This document shows, in pieces, positions 6,908-14,056 of a stretch of 17,634 bases of DNA. The notes under the pieces are model-generated. The model saw only the letters and a program-made list of their open reading frames with translations. It made no database searches and had not been told where the DNA came from. The DNA comes from Chloroflexota bacterium (GTDB lineage Bacteria > Chloroflexota > Dehalococcoidia > SM23-28-2): NCBI GenBank assembly GCA_030691665.1, contig JAUYDU010000318.1, positions 1 through 17,634 on the forward strand, in the 5' to 3' direction. Each line of letters starts with the position of its first letter. Within the stretch, counting starts at the first letter, position 1. The position numbers and the translations under genes are program-made.

Positions 6908-7681
6908 ATGATGATTTGCCGCTTTCGCTACGGCCGCCGCGAGGCCCACGGCCTGGTGGAGGGTGAGCGCGTCAGGCCCATCGAGGGCAGCATCTTCCGG
7001 GACTTCGGCCTGCTGGACGAGACCTTCCCCTTGTCGCAGGTCAGGCTGCTGGCCCCGGTGAGGCCGTCCAAGATCCTGGCCGTCGCCCTCAACTATCGCA
7101 GTCACTTGGGCGAGAGTTTGCCCATCGGGGGGCCCGCCACGCCGCCGCCAAAGCCCGAGCTCTTCCTCAAGCCACCGTCGGCGGTTATCGGGCCGGAGGA
7201 GGCCATCGTGTTGCCCCGCGGCGCCGGCCGGGTGGACTACGAGGGGGAGCTGGTGGCGGTCATCGGCCGCCGGGCCAGGGGCCTGGGCCCGGACGAGGCG
7301 CTGGGCTGCGTCCTGGGCTACACCTGCGGCAACGACGTCAGCGCCCGCGACTGGCAGCAGGGCGACCTCCAGTGGTGGCGGGCCAAGGGCAGCGACACGT
7401 TTGCCCCCCTGGGCCCGTGCATCGTCACCGACCTCGACCCCACCAACCTGGAGTTGCAAACCCGCGTCAACGGTGAGGTCGTTCAGAAGACCAACACCTC
7501 GCTCCTCATCCACGATGTGGCTCACCTGGTGAGCGCCGCCAGCCAGGTGATGACCCTGGAGCCGGGGGACGTGCTGTTCACGGGGACGCCGGGGGCCACC
7601 GCTGCCCTCAAGGCGGGCGATGTGGTGGAGGTGGAGATCGGCGGCATCGGCGTCCTGCGCAATCGCGTCGAAGGGCAGTAG
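6908..7681 (+). CDS. Fumarylacetoacetate hydrolase (FAH) family protein
   Basis: A 257-residue enzyme of the FAH fold, which uses a divalent metal to hydrolyse C-C bonds in, decarboxylate or isomerise 2-oxo acid substrates from aromatic or sugar-acid breakdown. Diagnostic segments are VALNYRSHLGE (59-69), the metal ligands E112 and E114 in VDYEGELVAVIG, D143 in YTCGNDVSARDWQ, the KGSDTFAPLGP loop (160-170) and LFTGTPGA near the C-terminus. Length fits the single-domain members (fumarylpyruvate hydrolase, 5-carboxymethyl-2-hydroxymuconate isomerase, FAHD1-like). The ATG pair at 6908/6911 was chosen over an upstream GTG form because the family N-terminus begins here; only a weak GAGG precedes it. 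No pathway genes lie alongside, so the substrate is unknown. Confidence 0.92.
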   Translation: MMICRFRYGRREAHGLVEGERVRPIEGSIFRDFGLLDETFPLSQVRLLAPVRPSKILAVALNYRSHLGESLPIGGPATPPPKPELFLKPPSAVIGPEEAIVLPRGAGRVDYEGELVAVIGRRARGLGPDEALGCVLGYTCGNDVSARDWQQGDLQWWRAKGSDTFAPLGPCIVTDLDPTNLELQTRVNGEVVQKTNTSLLIHDVAHLVSAASQVMTLEPGDVLFTGTPGATAALKAGDVVEVEIGGIGVLRNRVEGQ

Positions 7682-7767
7682 CGTAACAAACGCCGCCCAT
7701 AAGCGTCCTATTACTGGAGGATGCTCGCTGGGATCCCCTGACTAAGAGCGCCTAGTGCCCTGGTTGC

Positions 7768-7797
7768 GGGTCTATTGGGCTCTCCCCCGATAGATCC
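7768..7797. other. Imperfect hairpin in the 259 bp gap after the FAH gene
   Basis: GGTCTATTGGG and CCCCGATAGATCC can pair with one bulge and one mismatch around a short loop. There is no T-run and no recognised RNA family. The rest of 7682-7940 holds nothing else I can identify. Confidence 0.3.
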
Positions 7798-7940
7798 CCG
7801 AACGCCAGCACCCACCCGATTGCTCCTTCCCTCCCCTGGGTAGGGCCGGCAGCGCCCAATGGTTCCCTCCCGCTCCCTAATCGTAGGAAAGGTGGTGAGG
7901 GGTTCTCCTCGCCGGCCGTGCCGACGGCCCGCCGACAGCG

Positions 7941-8171
7941 GTGGCGGGGAACCCATTGTGGGTGGAAAGGGACATCTGGCGTGCCACCGACGAGCGCGTT
8001 GGGGCGATCCTTGCCGAAGAGGGCGTGGAGGTGAGCGAAGAGGAGCTGAAGGCTGTGCTGGAGCGGCTGCCTCGCTATCTCGATGCCGCCCTTCGCGAAT
8101 GCGTGCTGGCCCTGGCCACGGATGAAAGGGAGAGAACAAGGAAGAGGGACGGAGGCGAGACAGCCAGCTAA
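7941..8171 (+). CDS. Small hypothetical protein
   Basis: I do not recognise this 76-residue protein. It has the composition of a real soluble helical protein: VERDIWRATDERVGAILAEEG, then VSEEELKAVLERLPRYLDAAL, with acidic and hydrophobic residues in helical spacing, ending in a basic tail (ERERTRKRDGG). The first start is GTG without a clear ribosome site; TTG or GTG codons shortly downstream (7956, 7962) are alternatives. It ends 23 bp from the convergent small gene on the other strand. A role cannot be assigned. Confidence 0.55.
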   Translation: MAGNPLWVERDIWRATDERVGAILAEEGVEVSEEELKAVLERLPRYLDAALRECVLALATDERERTRKRDGGETAS

Positions 8172-8194
8172 GGGGAGCGGCGAGGGATCGCTGC

Positions 8195-8497
8195 TCAGTT
8201 ATCGCTACTGCGGCGGCCCGGCGACTGGCTGCCGACGAACTGGACTACCTTCTCGGCCTCAGCCGACACGCCGGCTCTGGCGCAATCGCGGTAGGTGGAA
8301 AAGATGGCCCGGTCGAGGAGGCGGAGGCCGCCAGCGTTGAGCTGGCCACGCTGTTGCCGGCGCAGGCGGAGCAGGTGATTGAGTCGCAGCAGGAAGTGGA
8401 GCTGCAAGTCGGAGTAGCGGTCCTCTGACCCTTGCAGGAGGGCAGCCAGATCGTCCTTTACCTCTTGGGGCGCCTCTAGGTACTCCATGCCAGCCAT
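8195..8497 (-). CDS. Small hypothetical helical protein
   Basis: An unrecognised 100-residue protein. It appears fully helical: PQEVKDDLAALLQGSEDRYSD, then LQLHFLLRLNHLLRLRRQQRG with a leucine/arginine-rich amphipathic stretch (about 31-50), then LRLLDRAIFSTYRDC and AEAEKVVQFVG. The ATG is preceded by AAGGGGG at a good distance, which supports this start and that the gene is real. A weak TTGCTC-18-TATGCT promoter candidate lies about 30 bp upstream. It converges with the small gene at 7941-8171, and the DUF3870 gene lies upstream on the same strand. No function can be given. Confidence 0.65.
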   Translation of the reverse strand: MAGMEYLEAPQEVKDDLAALLQGSEDRYSDLQLHFLLRLNHLLRLRRQQRGQLNAGGLRLLDRAIFSTYRDCARAGVSAEAEKVVQFVGSQSPGRRSSDN

Positions 8498-8605
8498 TGG
8501 TCCCCCTTACGAGTGCTTCCACCAATAGCATAGCGCCCCTTGCCGCCAGTGAGCAAGAGCCGTTTGGCGGAGTGTCGGTGAAAATTTCGGCGATTGTCGG
8601 AGAAC

Positions 8606-8989
8606 TTAGGAGAAAGAGAGCCCTTGTTGTTGTTGGCGGTTATATGCTTCGTAGGCGTTGGCGACGGCGGTGCACAAGGCTTTGTGGGAGGGGCAAACGT
8701 AGCGCCGCCTCACCTCATCCACCGCATCCTGAGGCCCGTCCTTGATGTTCCGCCCGGCCAGCACCTCCTCGAGCAGTCTGGCCCCCAGCGGTAGGGCGCC
8801 TTTCACAGAAGTACCGAGGATGGTCCCGCTGGCCATGTCCGTCTCCACCTCCACCGAGACCACGGAGGAGGAGTCCCGCGGCGCCAGGCTCTGGGGCAGG
8901 CGGGCGTGGCCCACGAAGATGATCGTTTTCTCCGTGCTCCGCGGCGAAGCCAGGTCTACCTGGGAGGCCGAGCGGGCTTTCATCTGCAT
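8606..8989 (-). CDS. DUF3870 domain-containing protein
   Basis: A 127-residue protein matching the uncharacterised DUF3870 family from residue ~20 on: TIIFVGHARLPQSLAP, a V-x-V-E-V strand, ASGTILGTSVKGALPLGARLLEEVLAGRNIKDG, and RRRYVCPSHKALCTAVANAYEAYNR, whose conserved Y..P..KA motif is typical. Family function is unknown; members often lie near metabolic or regulatory genes. A GTG seven codons upstream is in frame, but the ATG chosen has GTGAGGGG just ahead of it. A second ATG two codons later is equally possible. The tail ends with a CAA-repeat-encoded QQQQ stretch. Confidence 0.85.
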   Translation of the reverse strand: MQMKARSASQVDLASPRSTEKTIIFVGHARLPQSLAPRDSSSVVSVEVETDMASGTILGTSVKGALPLGARLLEEVLAGRNIKDGPQDAVDEVRRRYVCPSHKALCTAVANAYEAYNRQQQQGLSFS

Positions 8990-9309
8990 CCGCCCCTCAC
9001 TTCCTTTCACCGCGAAGGTCGTCTGGGGAGGGAAACGGTACTTCGCGAGGCTTCTACCATCTAATAACCGAGTATCGCCGATCGGGTATCGCGGTGGGGA
9101 ATGCTACGGCGGGGGAAAACCGTGCAACTTGTGTGAAGGACGTGAAGGGGCAAGGGCAAGCCACCAAATTCGTCAGGCGGCGTTCCGCTTGTTCATGATG
9201 TAGGGCAGGGCCCCGGTCCTGCCCCTCCCCGCGGACTGGGGTCGGGGCTGGGGCCCCGATCTACGAAATAGATCATGATCGATGAGATAGAGCCAATCGG
9301 CAGGGCTCA
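8990..9309. other. Intergenic region with hairpins but no gene
   Basis: About 320 bp between the divergent DUF3870 and ClpP-like genes. I see no gene or known RNA. It holds a GC-rich imperfectly self-complementary stretch (about 9210-9257) and a small perfect hairpin, GATCTA-CGAAA-TAGATC (9258-9274), followed by GATCATGATC. No convincing minus-strand promoter for the DUF3870 gene was found. Confidence 0.4.
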
Positions 9310-9338
9310 TTGACCCCGTCAGGCGTCAACCCTACAAT
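9310..9338 (+). promoter_or_regulatory. Promoter of the ClpP-like gene with overlapping inverted repeats
   Basis: TTGACC (9310-9315), a 17 bp spacer and TACAAT (9333-9338) form a strong promoter. The -10 box sits inside the perfect inverted repeat CCCTA-CAA-TAGGG (9330-9342), and TTGAC/GTCAA (9310-9314, 9325-9329) form another inverted pair, so a repressor site is plausible. The TTG here belongs to the -35 box and is unlikely to be the start codon. Confidence 0.72.
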
Positions 9339-9372
9339 AGGGCTACTCTGGTGCAAGGGGGTCGCGTCGCCA

Positions 9373-9987
9373 ATGCTGGGTCATAGCATGGAAGTCCCTC
9401 GCCTGGAAGACCTCATTCGGGAGTACGTCGCCCGCAAGGCGGAGTTGGACGCTCGCGGCGTCTACTTCCTTCGGGACATCACCGACGAGCAGGCCGAACG
9501 CTTCTCCAAGGCCCTGCTGATCATGGCCTCGGAGCGGGCAGGTCGGGCTGACGCGCCGATCACCATCTTCGTCAACTCCGGCGGCGGCTCGTTGGGCGCG
9601 GGCCTGGCGATGATGGAGATGATCTTCCGTATGAAGCGCCAGTACCAGGTGAAGGTGCACACCATAGTTACCGGCTATGCCTACTCCATGGGGGCGATCG
9701 TGGTGCAGGCGGGGGACAGGCGCAGCATGGGCAAGCTATCGACCATGATGCTCCACGGCGGGACCTGGGTCCTCACCGGCGAGGCCGACAAGATCTTCCA
9801 CGACTACCAGAAGCTGGCCATGCACTACGAGACGATGGTCAGCGAGCTCTTCGCCAATCGCACCGGCAAGCACGATGCCGCTTGGTGGCGGGAGTTCATC
9901 TACTCAGGGCACGACCGCTTCCTCACCGCCCAGGAATGCCTGGACCTGGGGCTAACGGACGAGGTGCTGGACGTGCCGCTCCTCTAG
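9373..9987 (+). CDS. ClpP-like serine protease (Clp protease proteolytic subunit family)
   Basis: A 204-residue member of the ClpP/crotonase-fold protease family. The triad is present: S105 in GYAYSMGAIV, H128 in MMLHGG and D181 in GHDRFLTAQECLDLGLTDEV. The oxyanion glycines are in IFVNSGGGSLGAG (65-77). It departs from standard ClpP in the usual PGG segment (NSGGG here), in the YAYSM nucleophile elbow and in the handle region (HDYQKLAMHYETMVSELFANRTGKHDAAWW), so it is a divergent paralog rather than the housekeeping clpP. No ClpX or other ATPase is adjacent. The ATG follows a good promoter by about 30 bp; a second ATG at 9388 is possible. It ends in a 4-base overlap with the convergent small membrane protein gene. 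Confidence 0.87.
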   Translation: MLGHSMEVPRLEDLIREYVARKAELDARGVYFLRDITDEQAERFSKALLIMASERAGRADAPITIFVNSGGGSLGAGLAMMEMIFRMKRQYQVKVHTIVTGYAYSMGAIVVQAGDRRSMGKLSTMMLHGGTWVLTGEADKIFHDYQKLAMHYETMVSELFANRTGKHDAAWWREFIYSGHDRFLTAQECLDLGLTDEVLDVPLL

Positions 9988-10151
9988 GCTGCCTTCCGCC
10001 TTTTGTCCGGCGTGACCGTCAGGCCCTTCTCGCGGCGGGCGGCGTCCTGCTTCCGGAGGTCGCGCTCCAGGGAAGCGAAGACATACATCACGACCAGACC
10101 CAGGACCCCCATGATCACGAACGTGAACACCAGGTAGAGCAAGCTGCCCAT
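9984..10151 (-). CDS. Small single-span membrane protein
   Basis: A 55-residue protein with one hydrophobic segment (about 4-27, LLYLVFTFVIMGVLGLVVMYVF) followed by a strongly basic tail (ERDLRKQDAARREKG, then PDKRRKAA), predicted to lie N-out/C-in by the positive-inside rule. The ATG is preceded by GGAGAGGGGG nine bases upstream; a longer in-frame form starting at 10319 has no such site. Family unknown. Its TAG stop and that of the convergent ClpP-like gene share the palindrome CTAG. Confidence 0.6.
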   Translation of the reverse strand: MGSLLYLVFTFVIMGVLGLVVMYVFASLERDLRKQDAARREKGLTVTPDKRRKAA

Positions 10152-10290
10152 CTGTCCATACCCCCTCTCCGCTCCGGAATGGCCCAAAGGGCACAGAGCC
10201 CACACCTTCCCAGTCAAGCGTACGCCGGGGCGGAGAGGAATGATATCTACCCAAAGGCGCATTTTGGGGGCGCTCTGGTTACAAAGGCTG

Positions 10291-13200
10291 CTATCTGCCC
10301 GCCCGTATCCCTGGTTCATGCACCAGGCTGTACACCACTGGGATCACCAGCAGGGTGAGGATGGTGGAGGTGAACAGCCCGCCGATGACCACCGTGGCCA
10401 GCTCGGCGGCCACCAGCACGCCCTCGTTGAGGCCCAGCGATAGGGGGATGAGGGCGAAGATGGTGGCCAGGGCGGTCATCAGGATCGGGCGCACCCGACT
10501 GCGTCCGCCCTGGACGAGGGCCTCGCGGGTGGGAAGGCCGCGCCCGCGTAGTTGCTCCACGAAGGTGATGAGGACGATGGCGTTGGTCACTACGATGCCG
10601 ATGAGCATCAGGAAGCCGATCATCGCCGGCAGGCCGATCTCGCGGCCGGTGATGAACAGGGCGAAAAAGGAACCGATGGTGGCGAAAGGCAGGCTGGCCA
10701 GGATGATCAGCGGGTTCACTACGGAGCCCAGGCTGGCCACCATGACAATGAAGACGACGATCACCGCTATGGCCAGCGTCCTGTACAGAGAGTTGAAGGC
10801 CTGCTGCTGCTGCTCGAAGACGCCGCCCTTGCGGATCTCCACGCTGGGGCCCTTATCCACGGCGGCGATGACGTCGTCCACCTGGGCGGAGACGCCGCTG
10901 GTGTCATCGCTGGTGATACTGCCGCGGATGGTGGCCCCGCGCCTCTGGTCGATGCGGGTCACCTGCACCGGCCCATCGGCCACAGTCACCTGAGCCACCT
11001 GGCCCAGCCTGGGCACGCCGCCGGGGGCCAGGGGCAGGGCCAGCGGCCCCCCTTCGGCGCCGGCGCTGTCGTAGGCCACCCGCACGTAGATGTCGGCCGT
11101 CCCGCCGTCCAGCTCGGCCTGGGTCGCCTTCTGGCCGAACAGCGCATCCCTCACCCGCTGGGAGATGTCCTGGGCGCTGAGCCCGTAGGCGGAGGCCTTC
11201 AGGGAGTCTACCTGGACTACCATCTCCGGTCGGGCGGATACGAGGTCGCTATGGATGTCCGCCAGGTCCTCGATGTCGCCCAGGTGCTGGAGCAACTGGT
11301 CGCTGGCCGCCCGTACCTCGTCCAGGCTGTCTGCCGAGACGGTGATCTCTACCTCGCCCGTCTGGACGCTGCCGATGTTGCTCACGCTCACGTCCTCATC
11401 GCCGGGCAAACCCCTCAGCCGATCCCGCAGCCACTGGGCCGCGGCGTCCAAGTCCACCCCGCCCTCGTAGCGCAGGAACATGTTGATGCTGTTGCTGCCG
11501 GAGATGCGGCCGAAGGTGCCGAAGCTTGGCCGGGTGGGGTCGGGCTGGCCGATGATCAGGTGATAGACCTCCAGCCCCTCCTGCTGGGCCAGGACTTGCT
11601 CCACCTCCTGGGCCCTGGCCTTGGTGGTGGCCAGGTCGGTGCCGGCGGGGAACTCCATCACGGCGTGGAGCTCGTTGCCCCCCATGCTGGGCAGGAAGCT
11701 CACGCCGATGAAGGGGAGAAGGCCGAAGCTGCCGACGAACAGGACGGCGCCGCCCGCCAGGGTGATCAGGCGATGGCGCAGGGCCCAGCGCAGGGCGGGC
11801 GTGTACAGGCGCTGGAGCCAGGTCTCCTCGTCCTCCCACCTGGCGGGACGCTGCCCCGATCGCGATCGGGGCACTCGCACCAGGAAGCGGCCGAGGGTGG
11901 GCACCACCGTCAGGGCCACCAGGAGGGAGGCGAGGAGGGCGACGGTGATGGTGAAGGCGAAGGAGAGGAAGACCTCGCCCACCAGCCCGCCCACCAGGGC
12001 CAAAGGAGCGAAGACGGCCACGGTGGTGAGGGTGGAGGCCAGGATGGCCGTCCCCACCTCGCGGGTGGCGGCGTAGGCCGCATCCGAGAGCTTCTCGCCC
12101 GCTCGGGTGTGGCGGTAGATGTTCTCCAGCACCACGATGCTGTCATCCACCACTCGCCCGATGGCAACCGTCAGGCCGGCCAGGGTGATCACGTTGAGGG
12201 TGATGCCCTGCCAGGCCAGGACGACGAGGGCGATGAGGACGCTCAGGGGTATCGAGACAGCGGTGACCAGGGTGGTGCGCACGCCGGTGAGGAAGACGTA
12301 GATGACGAGGACGGCGAACAGGGCGCCCAGGAGCCCTTCCCGCACCAGGGCATCGATGGAGTCTTCGATGAAGTCGGATTGGTCAAAGATGGTCACGATC
12401 TGGACATCGGCGGGCAGACGGCCCCGCATCTGGCCGATCTTGTCCTGGACGTTGTTGGCCACCTCCACGGTGTTGGCCTCGGGGTCTTTCATCACCCGGA
12501 TGGCCAGACTGGGGCGGCCGTTGGTGCGACTGACGCTGGCGAAGGGGTCGGCGGCCATCCGCACGTCGGCGACGTCCCTCAAGCGAACGGGCGACCCTTC
12601 GACTCCGCTCAGGGCAGGCCCTTCCTCAGGCGCAGCCTCCGCCTCAGGCGGAGTCGCCACAGGCGACAGCACCAGGTTGCCGACATCCTCCAGGGATCTG
12701 TAGCGGTTGACGGTGCGCACAGGCAGCACCTGGCCGTCGCGGACGACAATGCCGCTGGGACGGGAGACGTTGTTCTCCTGGAGGGCCAGCACCACCTGGT
12801 CGACGGTGAGGCCGTGCTGGAAGAGCTTTTGGGGATCGAGGGTGACCCAGACTTGCTGGGCGGCGCCTCCCTCGATGGACACCTGGGCCACGCCGCTCAG
12901 CCGTTCCAGGGCGGGCACGACCTCCTTCTTGGCGAGGGCGTCCAGTTCGGAGACGTCGCGCTCGCCCAGAAGGCTGAGGAAGACGACGGGGAAGTCGGAG
13001 AAATCGATGCGGGTGACCGTGGGGCGCGCCACTCCGCTGGGCAGGGCGACGTTGTTGACGTTGCTGCCGATCTCCCGCTCCACCTGGTCCATGTCGGTGC
13101 CGTAGTCGAACTGGGCGATGACCATGGACAGGCCCTCGGCGGAGATGGACTGCATGTCCTGGAGGCCACCGACTCCGGCCACGGCGTTTTCCACGGGCAC

Positions 13201-13593
13201 GGTCACGTTCTCCAGGACGGCGTCGGGGCTGGCGCCGGGGTAAGGGGTGACCACCGAGGCCACCGGCAGGTTGATATCGGGGAAGAGCTCGGTCTGGAGG
13301 CGGAAGATGGCGAAGACGCCGGCCAGGATCACCAGGATCGTAGCCAGAAAGGTAACGGCCGGCCGGCGCAGGGCGAGGCGGGTGATAGCCGTCACCCAGT
13401 CCGTGCGTACTGCTTCTGGCGCTGGAGGGCCCTTCGGCAAGCTCAGGGCAGGCTCTGGGCGAGGATGGTCAGGGCTTCCTCTCTGAAGGCGCAGCATGGC
13501 CAGGACGCCGGCCACGACCGTCAGCACTGTGGCCAGGAGGGCAACGGGCGGCCGACGCCGGGCCAGACGGGCGATGGCCCTCAGCCAGTCCAT
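10291..13593 (-). CDS. RND family efflux transporter (AcrB/SwrC-like), with duplicated first membrane helix
   Basis: A 1100-residue RND permease that would export drugs or lipophilic compounds using the proton gradient. After the N-terminus it follows the family: ELFPDINLPVASVVTPYPG (about 102-120), the TM4 aspartate pair VVDDSIVVLENIYRH (about 480), and the late-TM VVTNAIVLITF (about 1000), where Thr replaces the lysine of AcrB, as in Gram-positive SwrC-type pumps. Three oddities are visible. The first helix segment occurs twice (1-37 and 64-100), 22 of 37 residues identical. Two inserts encoded by dispersed repeats occur (about 45-57 and 312-333). A 22 bp palindrome is translated at about 573-580 in the central cytoplasmic loop. 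The ATG overlaps the marR stop by 13 bp. No adapter or outer-membrane gene is adjacent, as in monoderm-like lineages. Confidence 0.93.
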   Translation of the reverse strand: MDWLRAIARLARRRPPVALLATVLTVVAGVLAMLRLQRGSPDHPRPEPALSLPKGPPAPEAVRTDWVTAITRLALRRPAVTFLATILVILAGVFAIFRLQTELFPDINLPVASVVTPYPGASPDAVLENVTVPVENAVAGVGGLQDMQSISAEGLSMVIAQFDYGTDMDQVEREIGSNVNNVALPSGVARPTVTRIDFSDFPVVFLSLLGERDVSELDALAKKEVVPALERLSGVAQVSIEGGAAQQVWVTLDPQKLFQHGLTVDQVVLALQENNVSRPSGIVVRDGQVLPVRTVNRYRSLEDVGNLVLSPVATPPEAEAAPEEGPALSGVEGSPVRLRDVADVRMAADPFASVSRTNGRPSLAIRVMKDPEANTVEVANNVQDKIGQMRGRLPADVQIVTIFDQSDFIEDSIDALVREGLLGALFAVLVIYVFLTGVRTTLVTAVSIPLSVLIALVVLAWQGITLNVITLAGLTVAIGRVVDDSIVVLENIYRHTRAGEKLSDAAYAATREVGTAILASTLTTVAVFAPLALVGGLVGEVFLSFAFTITVALLASLLVALTVVPTLGRFLVRVPRSRSGQRPARWEDEETWLQRLYTPALRWALRHRLITLAGGAVLFVGSFGLLPFIGVSFLPSMGGNELHAVMEFPAGTDLATTKARAQEVEQVLAQQEGLEVYHLIIGQPDPTRPSFGTFGRISGSNSINMFLRYEGGVDLDAAAQWLRDRLRGLPGDEDVSVSNIGSVQTGEVEITVSADSLDEVRAASDQLLQHLGDIEDLADIHSDLVSARPEMVVQVDSLKASAYGLSAQDISQRVRDALFGQKATQAELDGGTADIYVRVAYDSAGAEGGPLALPLAPGGVPRLGQVAQVTVADGPVQVTRIDQRRGATIRGSITSDDTSGVSAQVDDVIAAVDKGPSVEIRKGGVFEQQQQAFNSLYRTLAIAVIVVFIVMVASLGSVVNPLIILASLPFATIGSFFALFITGREIGLPAMIGFLMLIGIVVTNAIVLITFVEQLRGRGLPTREALVQGGRSRVRPILMTALATIFALIPLSLGLNEGVLVAAELATVVIGGLFTSTILTLLVIPVVYSLVHEPGIRAGR
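11852..11873. repeat. Perfect 22 bp palindrome inside the RND gene
   Basis: The half-site TGCCCCGATCG is followed by its exact reverse complement. It is translated in frame as part of VPRSRSGQ in the hydrophilic stretch between the two halves of the pump. Related CCCCGA/TCGGGG palindromes occur at 14963-14978 and 15084-15103. Confidence 0.75.
12595..12653 (-). repeat. Composite repeat insert within the RND coding sequence
   Basis: The minus strand contains a CTCCGCCTGAGGCGGAG palindrome (12637-12653) and then the dispersed repeat GGGCCTGCCCTGAGC with GGAGTCGAAGGG (12595-12621). Together they are read in frame as TPPEAEAAPEEGPALSGVEG, lying between LVLSP and SPVRLRDVADV of the family sequence. 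Confidence 0.75.
13294..13475 (-). repeat. Tandem duplication, arm B (182 bp)
   Basis: This arm repeats the marR 3' end and the first helix of the RND gene, now entirely within the RND coding sequence. It contains the dispersed repeat AGAGCCTGCCCTGAGC with TTGCCGAAGGG (13428-13455) that arm A lacks. The codon matching the RND start ATG is ACG here. Confidence 0.85.
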
Positions 13594-13640
13594 ACGTACT
13601 GCTCCTCGCGCCTGAGGGCCCTGGCGAGGATGGTCAGGGC
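13483..13640 (-). repeat. Tandem duplication, arm A (158 bp)
   Basis: This arm spans the last part of marR (from the codons for ALTILA) through the first 37 residues of the RND pump. It is 24 bp shorter than arm B, exactly the length of the repeat insertion there, and is separated from arm B by 7 bp. Confidence 0.85.
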
Positions 13641-14039
13641 CTGTTCGACGTTCTCCAGCTCGGCGTTGCTCATGCGGTCCAGCAGCTCGGAGAGCCAGTC
13701 GAGGCCTGACACCCACAGCCCTTTGACCAGCTCGTGGCCGCGGGGGCTCAGGCTGTTGAGGACGCGGCGGCGGTCCTGGGAGTCAGGCTGGCGGGCGATG
13801 AGGCCTCGCTCCTTCAACCGGTGGAGGATGCCGTTCATGGTGGGCAGAGAGACACTCACCGTCTGGGCCAGGCTGCTGCAAGGGCGGGAGCCCTCGACGA
13901 AGATGGAGAGAAGCACCTTGAGCTGGGGCATCGTCAGGTTGGTGCGGGCCCAATCGCGCGGCACCTGGTTGCGGGCCACCTTGAAGACGTCCTCGGCCAG
14001 GGAGAGGATGCGTTTCTTGCGTTCTCCGTCGGGAGCCAT
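13581..14039 (-). CDS. MarR family transcriptional regulator
   Basis: A 152-residue winged-helix regulator. The DNA-binding core covers about residues 38-101: MPQLKVLLSIFVEG, helix-turn-helix SSLAQTVSVSLPTMNGILHRLKERGL, and the wing RQPDSQDRRRVLNSLSPRG, whose DxRxR-type motif is diagnostic. N- and C-terminal helices would form the dimer. It overlaps the RND pump gene by 13 bp, so the two are co-transcribed and it most likely represses its own promoter and the pump until a ligand binds. An inverted repeat overlapping the -10 box upstream fits an operator. Its 3' end has been duplicated into the pump gene. Start is an ATG with GGGAG upstream in the leader. Confidence 0.92.
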   Translation of the reverse strand: MAPDGERKKRILSLAEDVFKVARNQVPRDWARTNLTMPQLKVLLSIFVEGSRPCSSLAQTVSVSLPTMNGILHRLKERGLIARQPDSQDRRRVLNSLSPRGHELVKGLWVSGLDWLSELLDRMSNAELENVEQALTILARALRREEQYVWTG

Positions 14040-14056
14040 CGCTGTCTACTCTCAGG

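Noticed and set aside
7711..8139. 142-codon minus-strand frame across the gap after the FAH gene
   Set aside because: It is Pro/Arg/Ser-rich and looks random, and it opposes the better-supported small gene at 7941-8171.
9310..9372. TTG start giving a longer ClpP-like protein
   Set aside because: The TTG is part of the -35 box of a good promoter, so transcription starts downstream of it.
10152..10319. Longer N-terminus for the small membrane protein
   Set aside because: The extension has no ribosome site or domain, while the internal ATG has GGAGAGGGGG upstream and begins directly with the membrane helix.
13594..13716. Extended N-terminus of the RND pump (41 extra residues)
   Set aside because: The extension is the out-of-frame reading of the marR 3' end and is not family-like; the ATG at 13593 begins directly with the helix region.
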